Shown here: one piece after another, positions 6,870 to 11,836 of the stretch | Position numbering within the stretch: position 1 is the first letter of the stretch | How the letters are laid out: every line of letters starts with the position of its first letter | Source: an uncultured bacterium | Lineage (GTDB): Bacteria > Cyanobacteriota > Vampirovibrionia > Gastranaerophilales > Gastranaerophilaceae | Reading direction: 5' to 3' | NCBI GenBank assembly: GCA_902772945.1 | Contig: CACYCU010000156.1 | Location: 1-11,836 of the forward strand | Length of the DNA: 11,836 nucleotides | The notes under the pieces: generated by a model | What the model was told of the DNA's origin: nothing | What the model saw: only the letters and a program-made list of their open reading frames with translations | Database searches by the model: none | Position numbers and translations under genes: made by a program

Positions 6870-7220
6870 TACAACAAAATTAAATTTTGTTGCAAACATT
6901 AAAGTTATCTGAATTAAAATTAATAATAACGAAACAATAAATTGCGACGATAGCGAAATGAACAATAATTGTAGGCGAAACAACAACAAAGGCGTGTATT
7001 GTTCGAGCGACGAATACATTTTGTTTCACGCAATAAGAAAAATGGAGCGAGTTTACACGCCACAGGTTGAGCCTTTACAAATTATTAGTGAATGCAGCGT
7101 GTCGCTGGTTTGCGTCGCTTTGCCATTAAAGCGACCGCCGTGCGCGCAGCACCCGCCGGAGGCAAAAAAATATAGTTTCATTAGATAAATTAATTTTATA
7201 TACAACAAAATTTAATTTTG
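6869..7220. repeat. 356-bp gap: GC-rich hairpin array flanked by 21-bp direct repeats
   Basis: Between gspF (ends 6869) and the TPR gene (ends 7226) lies non-coding DNA unlike its neighbours. Flanks 6869-6889 and 7200-7220 match in 20 of 21 bases and are each near-palindromic. Inside, stem-loops follow one another: GGCGTGTA 6991-6998 with TACACGCC 7054-7061; TGTATT 6995-7000 with AATACA 7013-7018; CAGCG 7095-7099 with CGCTG 7103-7107; GTCGCTTT 7114-7121 with AAAGCGAC 7128-7135; GTGC 7140-7143 with GCAC 7149-7152; GCC 7155-7157 with GGC 7161-7163. By my count 48 of the 73 bases in 7091-7163 are G or C, far above the window. This could be a dispersed repeat, a small non-autonomous insertion, or a structured RNA. 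A 76-codon open frame here looks spurious. Confidence 0.5.
6872..6892 (+). terminator. Weak AT-rich terminator-like hairpin after gspF
   Basis: CAACAAAA (6872-6879) pairs with TTTTGTTG (6885-6892) three bases after the gspF stop. The stem is AT-rich and no T-run follows, so termination would be weak. A similar palindrome at 7206-7220 lies after the opposite TPR gene. Confidence 0.35.
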
Positions 7221-7225
7221 GTATG

Positions 7226-8620
7226 TTATTTTTTGCTAAACCAGTTTATGATTTTGTCAAGCAAACCTTCATCTTCGCTCGTTGCTGTATCTGATAATTT
7301 GTCAAGCTTTTGTTTGATTTTTTCGTAATCGGGGTTTCCTTTTCCGATTTCAAGATATTTTTCATAACATTCAACAGCTGCAGGTTTGTTATGAGTTTTT
7401 TCATAAGCTTCTCCCAGCTTGCGAACGACAGTTGAGTTTCTTTTATCTAATTTATAGAGTTTTAAAAGATATTCAGCTTGCATTGCATAGTCACCAATGC
7501 TTTCTCTGAATTTAGCAAGTTTTTCAAGAGATTTTCTGTCAGATTCATCAAGTTTTGAGATTTTTTCATATAATTCCATTGCGTGATTGCTATCGCCGTT
7601 TTCTTCCAAAAGTATTGCAAGAGTGTTTAGCAAATCCAAATCGTCTTCTTTAATTTGATATGCGTTTAAAAATTCATTGATTGCGATATCTGTATTTTTT
7701 CTAAGAAGATTGTATTTTCCCCAATTTAGGTGAGCTTTATAATCATCATTTTTCTCTTCAAAAATCAAAGCTCTCATTTGATAAGTCAGAGGTGAATTCT
7801 GTTCTGCTTTGTCAAATTGATCAACTTCTTCCAATGCTTTTTCAAAATCTCCTGTCATATAATAATATTGAGCTTTTAGTGAATGGTATTGTGCAATATG
7901 TGAATATTGGGTTTCCAGTTTTTGTAATTTTTCAAAAGCTTCATCTTTTTTGTCCATATCAAGAAGGCATCTTACTTTAGTCAATTCGTCTTTTGTTGAT
8001 TCTAAAGCTTTTTCGGCATCTCCGTTTTGAAGATACATATCTGATAACAGTTCTTGAATATTTGTTGAATTAAGCCCGTTTTTGATTGCTCTTTCCAAAA
8101 CTTCGACTGCGCTTGCTGGAGCATTTTCTTTTACATAAAGTTTTGCAAGTCTTATGTAAACTTCTTCAAAAGCTCCTTCATAGTCAAGTACCTTTAGATA
8201 TTCATCAATTGCTTTTAAATTATTTTCTGTTTGCTCATAGAGTGTTCCGAGAACAAATCTTGATTTCTGTATATCTTCGTCGTTTTGAGCAGATGTAATT
8301 GCTTTTTTGTAATCATTTATTGCATGTTCCAATTTATGTTCAACAGTATGAAGATTTCCTCTGCATATGTAGTATTTGTATCTGTCAGTTTCAGCATAAA
8401 TGTCCATTAACTGTTCGTATGCAAGTGTATTTGTCATGTCTGCTTCTAAAATTTTTGAATAATAGTATGCAGCATCATCTTTGTTTTCCAAAAGAATAGA
8501 AAGATGTCCGAGGCGTTCTAATATACTCAAATCTTTCGGATTTTTCTCGTGCATTTTTTTGTATTCTTCAAAAGCTTGTGGATATTGTTCATTTTCTTCA
8601 TATTGTTCTGCTAAACTCAT
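7226..8620 (-). CDS. TPR-repeat protein, function unknown
   Basis: The 464-aa product is built almost wholly of tetratricopeptide repeats, about eleven of roughly 34-residue helical hairpins. Examples are residues 1-34 (EENEQYPQAFEEYKK), a repeat containing LYEQTENNLKAIDEYLKVL, one with YYYMTGDFEKALEEVDQF, one with ILLENGDSNHAMELYEKI-like spacing, and a last one with AYEKTHNKPAAVECYEKYLEIG. It has no signal peptide or membrane helix. It ends in a short amphipathic tail, LLDKIINWFSKK, which could touch a membrane or partner. AGGAG on the minus strand lies 5 nt before the start, and TATAAT at 8643-8648 is a possible -10. It is probably a cytoplasmic scaffold. Its place between gspF and a pilin-like gene suggests, but does not show, a link to that machinery. 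Confidence 0.85.
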   Translation of the reverse strand: MSLAEQYEENEQYPQAFEEYKKMHEKNPKDLSILERLGHLSILLENKDDAAYYYSKILEADMTNTLAYEQLMDIYAETDRYKYYICRGNLHTVEHKLEHAINDYKKAITSAQNDEDIQKSRFVLGTLYEQTENNLKAIDEYLKVLDYEGAFEEVYIRLAKLYVKENAPASAVEVLERAIKNGLNSTNIQELLSDMYLQNGDAEKALESTKDELTKVRCLLDMDKKDEAFEKLQKLETQYSHIAQYHSLKAQYYYMTGDFEKALEEVDQFDKAEQNSPLTYQMRALIFEEKNDDYKAHLNWGKYNLLRKNTDIAINEFLNAYQIKEDDLDLLNTLAILLEENGDSNHAMELYEKISKLDESDRKSLEKLAKFRESIGDYAMQAEYLLKLYKLDKRNSTVVRKLGEAYEKTHNKPAAVECYEKYLEIGKGNPDYEKIKQKLDKLSDTATSEDEGLLDKIINWFSKK

Positions 8621-8703
8621 AATGACTCCTTTTGTTAAGAAAATTATATATTAAAAATAGTTATTTTGATAGTATTTTAAAAAAATAGGGAATATAGTAT
8701 TAG

Positions 8704-8733
8704 TTGACAAGATATCAAAAAATAAATTATAAT
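8704..8733 (+). promoter_or_regulatory. Consensus sigma-70-type promoter of the prepilin gene
   Basis: TTGACA (8704-8709) and TATAAT (8728-8733) match the consensus in all 12 positions with an 18-bp spacer. Transcription would start near 8740, directly at the GGGAG ribosome-binding site (8741-8745), leaving an unusually short leader of about 13 nt. It is the strongest-looking promoter in the window. Confidence 0.85.
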
Positions 8734-8752
8734 TTCAATCGGGAGATATTTA

Positions 8753-10150
8753 ATGAAAAAAACAGGATATACTTTGGCGGAAGTTGTAATTGTAATGCTG
8801 ATTATTGCGGCAGTTGTAGGTATTACAATAGGACTTACAAAAAAGAAGCTGGATAATGTTATATCATATTTATATTATTCTTCTTATTCTATAGCACAAG
8901 AAGCTGTTAATAAAATGATAGAGAATTTTAAGGATGATGATGAAGAATATATTATGACTCCCGGAGACGAACCAATAGACGAAGATGATTGCGATATGGA
9001 GCTTGGTTGCCTAAAGGCCCCATCAGGCTACGATTTTGGTTATGTAAAACAAGTCGGTGATGATAGAATAAAGTATGGAATAAAAATGACGGAAACTCCT
9101 GCTCATCATATTGCAGATATGGCGGATCCCCAGATGTGTGAAAATATATGGCATCATGGAGATGCTCATCCTGATTTTGATTATTTAACTGATTGTCAAG
9201 ATATTACAGATGCAGGTCAGGGTTGGTATAAAGCTTTTTATGGCAATGAAGCAAGTGAAAATCCAAATATTACCAATTTACCTAAATTAGATGGTAAGTA
9301 TATAGAGAAAAATTTATATAATAGTGGTAGCACTAAAGTAATGATATATATAAATTCAGGACAATGTTCATTTAGAAAAAGTACAAAATTTGACAGATGG
9401 AAAAGTTGTTCTATCACAAATGAAAATCGTGAAGATTATGCATATAATTTAGATAAAGTTTTTATTCCATTTGTAAAAAAAGTAAAATCTCTATATAGAC
9501 CAAATCCTATAACTATACCGCGTATGGGTAAAAATTTCTGTCAAAAATTTGTCAGCTACGTAAATACTTCGCAAACTAACGCTGAAGAATGTATTGGTGA
9601 TTTGGTTGAGAGTAATGACGAAACCGGGTATTATGCAGATAAAAAACCTGATATCATTTTAAGAAATGGTATGAAAATTTATAATATGAGCCAAGATCCT
9701 GTCGAATTTGACGAGGTGCTTAGCGGTAATTCAAACGGTAAAGAATATATTACAGGCGAAGATGATACTGTAGATATAAATGAATGGGGATATCTGATTT
9801 ACATAGATATTGACGGTTCAAGCGGAAGCTCTACTTTATGGCAAGATGTATATCCTTTCTATATTACTATGTCGGGAAAAGTTATACCGGCATATAATGA
9901 GGATACTTTAGAAGGCGGAGCGGATAAAAAATATTTGATGTTTGGAGTATTCCAGGAAATCGGTGGCGGTTCTGCAGACAGGCTGTGGATAGCAAAAAGT
10001 GTTCCATTTAAAGACGCTGCTTGTAAAAGCGGATATTTGAAAGATGCAACTCCGTACTGTTCTACAGCGCCGGCTGTAACTAAAAAAGAAACTTGTAATA
10101 CCGATGATTGCAAAATAGAAGTTATTACACCTTTAAAATTCTTTAAATAA
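8753..10150 (+). CDS. Large pseudopilin-like protein with type IV prepilin N-terminus
   Basis: The N-terminus MKKTG then YTLAEVVIVMLIIAAVVGI is a type IV prepilin/pseudopilin signal: a short basic leader, cleavage expected after Gly5, Glu at mature position 5 and a long hydrophobic helix. The mature protein of about 460 aa is far larger than usual pilins (about 130-200), so it is probably a minor, tip or adhesin-like subunit. The exported part has 12 cysteines, among them DDCDMELGC, QCSF, FCQKF, ACKSG, YCS and TCNTDDC, suggesting disulfides. A segment YIDIDGSSGSSTLWQDV near residue 355 could be a loop binding metal; this is only a guess. GGGAG lies 7 nt before the ATG. The TPR gene is divergent. 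The C-terminal domain is not one I can name. Confidence 0.85.
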   Translation: MKKTGYTLAEVVIVMLIIAAVVGITIGLTKKKLDNVISYLYYSSYSIAQEAVNKMIENFKDDDEEYIMTPGDEPIDEDDCDMELGCLKAPSGYDFGYVKQVGDDRIKYGIKMTETPAHHIADMADPQMCENIWHHGDAHPDFDYLTDCQDITDAGQGWYKAFYGNEASENPNITNLPKLDGKYIEKNLYNSGSTKVMIYINSGQCSFRKSTKFDRWKSCSITNENREDYAYNLDKVFIPFVKKVKSLYRPNPITIPRMGKNFCQKFVSYVNTSQTNAEECIGDLVESNDETGYYADKKPDIILRNGMKIYNMSQDPVEFDEVLSGNSNGKEYITGEDDTVDINEWGYLIYIDIDGSSGSSTLWQDVYPFYITMSGKVIPAYNEDTLEGGADKKYLMFGVFQEIGGGSADRLWIAKSVPFKDAACKSGYLKDATPYCSTAPAVTKKETCNTDDCKIEVITPLKFFK

Positions 10151-10157
10151 TGTGGTA

Positions 10158-10205
10158 AATAATTGTCATTCTGGGTGCATAAAAATCTCTATACTTGACA
10201 ATATT
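10158..10205. other. Inverted repeat between convergent pilin and pth genes
   Basis: ATTGTCA (10162-10168) and TGACAAT (10196-10202) can pair, with AAT/ATT extensions across one bulge, around a 27-nt loop. It lies in the 58-bp gap between two convergent genes and may act as a weak transcript-end structure. No T-run follows. Confidence 0.3.
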
Positions 10206-10208
10206 AAT

Positions 10209-10754
10209 CTAATTGAATTTGTTTTGAGATTTTTCAATCCCTTCAGAAAGGTAAAATTTTACTGCTTCTATAGATTTTTTCAAAACAGATTTTAAATCAT
10301 CTAATTGTTCTTTTGGAAAATTTTGCAAAACATAGTTTTCTGAAGGAATATTTGGCTGAGGTCCAATGCCTATTTTTAATCTGTCAAAATCTTTTGTACC
10401 TATATGCTGTATTATAGATTTTATACCGTTATGTCCGCCGTCTGAACCGTTAGAGCGAAAACGGATTCTGCCTAAATCGAGTGCGATATCATCATAAATT
10501 ATCAATAAATCATTAACATCTATTCTGTAGTAATCCATTACCGCACGTACAGCTTCTCCTGACAAATTCATATAAGTTGTAGGTTTAATGAAAATCAAAT
10601 CATCTTTGCGAGCAATAAAACATTTTAGTTTTTTTTCTTCTTTGAAAGTAAATCCATCTTCAATAGCCCATTTATCGAGAACCATAAATCCTGCATTATG
10701 CCTCGTAAAACAATATTTATCTCCAATGTTTCCTAAACCTGTTATTAATTTCAT
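10209..10754 (-). CDS. pth: Peptidyl-tRNA hydrolase
   Basis: Pth cleaves peptidyl-tRNA that falls off ribosomes, freeing tRNA for reuse. The 181-aa product is of usual length and complete. It begins MKLITGLGNIGDKYCFTRHN, with Asn9 and catalytic His19 (E. coli Asn10, His20). It has the KPTTYMNLSGEA block with Asn63 and the YDD motif, where Asp88 corresponds to E. coli Asp93. The GSDGGHNGIKSI block has Asn109, and RLKIGIGP follows. AAAGGA on the minus strand lies 5 nt before the start. TATAAT at 10768-10773 is a likely -10 element without a clear -35. In many bacteria pth neighbours rplY or ychF; here it lies between a pilin-like gene and a divergent regulator. Confidence 0.96.
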   Translation of the reverse strand: MKLITGLGNIGDKYCFTRHNAGFMVLDKWAIEDGFTFKEEKKLKCFIARKDDLIFIKPTTYMNLSGEAVRAVMDYYRIDVNDLLIIYDDIALDLGRIRFRSNGSDGGHNGIKSIIQHIGTKDFDRLKIGIGPQPNIPSENYVLQNFPKEQLDDLKSVLKKSIEAVKFYLSEGIEKSQNKFN

Positions 10755-10808
10755 AAAAATCCTTTGTATTATAATTTTAACCCAAATAAATATTACCGTC
10801 CTTGCTTA

Positions 10809-10865
10809 CCTCATTTTCGCTTAACAAAAAGATAAAAAACATTTATTTTATGAATGAAAATGAGG
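10809..10865. promoter_or_regulatory. Promoter of the tandem-HTH gene inside a 10-bp inverted repeat
   Basis: CCTCATTTTC (10809-10818) and GAAAATGAGG (10856-10865) are perfect inverted repeats, with a further G-T pair inside. Between them TTAACA (10821-10826), 17 bp and TATTTT (10844-10849) make a plausible promoter that would start near 10856. The right arm contains the GAGG of the ribosome-binding site. As DNA the arms could be paired operator half-sites for autoregulation. If a longer transcript exists, the RNA stem would hide the ribosome-binding site. Confidence 0.45.
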
Positions 10866-10873
10866 ACAAAATT

Positions 10874-11437
10874 ATGAAAGATAAACCTATTGTAAAACAA
10901 AAAAGTTCAGAAAAAGTTGCTATGTTTTTGGAAAAAAACAATCTGCATAAAAAAGATTTTGCCGAAATGATTGGTGTTACGCTTTCTTATGTTTATAATT
11001 TGATAGATGAATCAATACCGTTTTCGACTCGTAGTACGACTCTTGAACGTATTGCAATAGTTATGGAAATTGAGCCTGAGGATTTTGAAGAATATAAAAT
11101 TCCACAAGAACCTATTCTTGTTGATGATTCCGTAGAATTTTTTAAATCGGTTTTGAAAGAAAAAGGCATGTCTGTAGTTAATTTTTTGAAGGCCTTTCCG
11201 AGAAAGAAACGTCTTGATGTTGTTGATATGCTTAGGGGTGCTCTGCCTATACCTATAGATTTCAAAGAATTGAATATGATAGCCCAAATTCTTGAACTTG
11301 ATCAGGATGATGTTTATACAATGTGGGAAAAAAGAATGAAGCAGGTGCTTGAAACAAGCGGAATGAATATTTATTCTAATGCCGCACTTGTAAATTCAAT
11401 GTTTGATTGCGCTAAAAAGTTTATTGATAAAAAATAG
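10874..11437 (+). CDS. DNA-binding protein with two XRE-like HTH domains
   Basis: The 187-aa product appears to hold two copies of the same fold. Residues 13-72 form an XRE/HTH_3-type domain (FLEKNNLHKKDFAEMIGV, YVYNLIDE, then LERIAIVMEIEPEDF). Residues 86-150 repeat the pattern with the same spacing (VLKEKGMSVVNFLKAF, then LNMIAQILELDQDDV). The second copy lacks a canonical turn and may serve dimerisation. A helical tail of about 37 residues follows. I chose ATG 10874 because GAGGA at 10862-10866 lies 7 nt upstream; in-frame ATG 10850 and TTG 10802 have no ribosome-binding site. It is probably a transcriptional regulator, divergent from pth and perhaps autoregulated through the inverted repeat at its promoter. 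Its targets are unknown. Confidence 0.75.
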   Translation: MKDKPIVKQKSSEKVAMFLEKNNLHKKDFAEMIGVTLSYVYNLIDESIPFSTRSTTLERIAIVMEIEPEDFEEYKIPQEPILVDDSVEFFKSVLKEKGMSVVNFLKAFPRKKRLDVVDMLRGALPIPIDFKELNMIAQILELDQDDVYTMWEKRMKQVLETSGMNIYSNAALVNSMFDCAKKFIDKK

Positions 11438-11446
11438 TTTGTTATT

Positions 11447-11480
11447 GAAAAATATCTAAGAATAATGGAATATATTTTTC
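11447..11480 (+). other. AT-rich hairpin after the tandem-HTH gene
   Basis: GAAAAATAT (11447-11455) pairs with ATATTTTTC (11472-11480) around a 16-nt loop, 9 nt after the stop codon. It is a possible weak transcript-end structure. A stronger candidate terminator for this gene is the hairpin at 11533-11558. Confidence 0.3.
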
Positions 11481-11510
11481 TGTGTTTGACGTGATTTTCT
11501 TGGATTTTTG
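11480..11510 (-). repeat. Degenerate third copy of the tRNA-tail-linked repeat
   Basis: This segment matches 11564-11595, differing at three bases (C/T, G/A and C/T in the tRNA-derived part) and by one T in a T-run. Both share the GATTTTCTTGGATTTTT block. It looks like an older, decayed copy of the element described at 11521-11580. Confidence 0.6.
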
Positions 11511-11520
11511 TCATTTTTGC

Positions 11521-11580
11521 AACATATAAAACAAAAGATAGGCTAAAACCTATCTTTTATTTTCTGTGCTTGGCGCGATT
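11521..11580 (-). repeat. 60-bp direct repeat, distal copy (tRNA 3' tail plus terminator)
   Basis: This segment matches 11706-11765 in 57 of 60 bases (differences at 11546, 11564 and 11567). It contains a copy of about 16 nt of the 3' end of tRNA-Lys followed, in the minus direction, by the same terminator hairpin (stem 11533-11542 with 11549-11558). The rest of the tRNA is absent. In the plus direction the hairpin, with its following T-rich stretch, can also terminate the tandem-HTH gene. Confidence 0.8.
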
Positions 11581-11603
11581 TTCTTGGATTTTTTGCGTTA
11601 AAC

Positions 11604-11652
11604 GAGATTCCGAATTTTGTTTTCGTGATTTTATCACTCAACAAAATATCTC
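11604..11652. other. Long interrupted hairpin between the two 60-bp repeats
   Basis: Three nested helices stack: GAGAT 11604-11608 with ATCTC 11648-11652, ATTTTGTT 11614-11621 with AACAAAAT 11640-11647, and GTGAT 11625-11629 with ATCAC 11633-11637 around a TTT loop. That is 18 base pairs in 49 nt. A further hairpin follows, GAACGC 11675-11680 with GCGTTC 11687-11692. No gene is visible in 11438-11749, so this is the main structure of that stretch. Confidence 0.6.
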
Positions 11653-11705
11653 CACTCTCTGCAAAAAATCCGCCGAACGCAAAATGGCGTTCTCATCGCT
11701 GCCTA

Positions 11706-11765
11706 AACATATAAAACAAAAGATAGGCTAGAACCTATCTTTTATTTTATGCGCTTGGCGCGATT
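11706..11765 (-). repeat. 60-bp direct repeat, proximal copy overlapping the tRNA-Lys 3' end
   Basis: Partner of 11521-11580. It covers 16 nt of the tRNA (11750-11765) and about 44 nt downstream of it, including the terminator. The two copies are 125 bp apart. Confidence 0.8.
11711..11743 (-). terminator. Intrinsic terminator of tRNA-Lys
   Basis: On the minus strand a perfect 10-bp stem (11734-11743 with 11718-11727) has a 6-nt loop and runs into a T-rich tract, starting about 7 nt after the tRNA 3' end. Confidence 0.85.
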
Positions 11766-11822
11766 CGAACGCGCGACCTATCCCTTAAAAGGGGAGTGCT
11801 CTACCTGCTGAGCTACAAGCGC
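11750..11822 (-). tRNA. tRNA-Lys, anticodon UUU
   Basis: The 73-nt cloverleaf reads on the minus strand. The acceptor GCGCTTG pairs with CAAGCGC, with discriminator A. The D arm GCTC pairs with GAGC. The anticodon loop CTTTTAA has UUU at plus-strand 11787-11789. The T arm GCGCG pairs with CGCGC around TTCGAAT. CCA is not encoded. The first anticodon-stem pair (27-43) is a C-U mismatch; the other four pairs are good. The 3' end is duplicated nearby, and a terminator follows directly. The promoter lies outside the window. Confidence 0.95.
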
Positions 11823-11836
11823 TTATGTGCTATTCA

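Noticed and set aside
6958..7188. Open frame of 76 codons in the gspF-TPR gap
   Set aside because: No ribosome-binding site before the ATG, low-complexity Asn/Arg start, no family resemblance, and it runs through strong hairpins. Better explained as part of a non-coding element.
7792..8499. Plus-strand open frames opposite the TPR gene
   Set aside because: Leucine/histidine-rich antisense shadows of the TPR repeats, without ribosome-binding sites.
10802..10873. Earlier TTG (10802) or ATG (10850) starts for the tandem-HTH gene
   Set aside because: Neither has a ribosome-binding site. The frame upstream of 10874 crosses the likely promoter, and GAGGA fits ATG 10874.
11480..11765. CRISPR array
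   Set aside because: Only three unevenly spaced, diverging copies, with no regular repeat-spacer pattern and no cas genes. One copy is part of a tRNA.

Overview
The window is about 34-36% G+C by eye and is packed with bacterial genes. It most resembles a non-photosynthetic relative of Cyanobacteria, such as a gut Melainabacteria/Gastranaerophilales-type genome. This is an inference from three things: the ClpC N-domain is nearly word for word the cyanobacterial/plastid type; a large pseudopilin-like protein sits near a GspF homologue; and the DNA is AT-rich with clear AGGAG Shine-Dalgarno sites. No search was run.

Positions 1-2713 hold a plus-strand S10/spc ribosomal-protein cluster: rplP (5' end cut off), rpmC, rpsQ, rplN, rplX, rplE and a zinc-type rpsN. 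A strong terminator follows rpsN, so the usual rpsH-rplF-rplR-rpsE-rplO-secY block is not downstream here. Three gaps inside the cluster (154, 126 and 109 nt) are unusually long. The first two are full of stem-loops, and the rpsQ-rplN gap has two mutually exclusive helices.

Positions 2760-5590 hold a 64-aa stand-alone LuxR/GerE helix-turn-helix protein facing clpC (minus strand). The two share a perfect bidirectional terminator. Positions 5649-10150 look like a type II secretion / type IV pilus-related neighbourhood: a GspF/PilC-type membrane protein (plus), a TPR-repeat protein (minus), and a 465-aa prepilin-like protein with 12 cysteines behind a textbook TTGACA-18-TATAAT promoter. The 356-bp gap between gspF and the TPR gene holds a GC-rich run of hairpins bounded by 21-bp near-identical direct repeats.

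Positions 10209-11437 hold pth (minus) and a divergent tandem-HTH DNA-binding protein, whose promoter lies inside a 10-bp perfect inverted repeat. The window ends with tRNA-Lys(UUU) on the minus strand. A 60-bp segment covering the 3' end of this tRNA and its terminator is duplicated 185 bp away, with a long hairpin between the copies, like an integration or recombination scar.

The genes are mostly housekeeping (translation, proteolysis, peptidyl-tRNA recycling) plus part of a secretion/pilus apparatus. I do not see a complete new defence or mobile system. The best candidates for something undescribed are the intergenic structured elements at 764-895 and 6869-7220, the tRNA-linked repeat at 11480-11765, and the pseudopilin.
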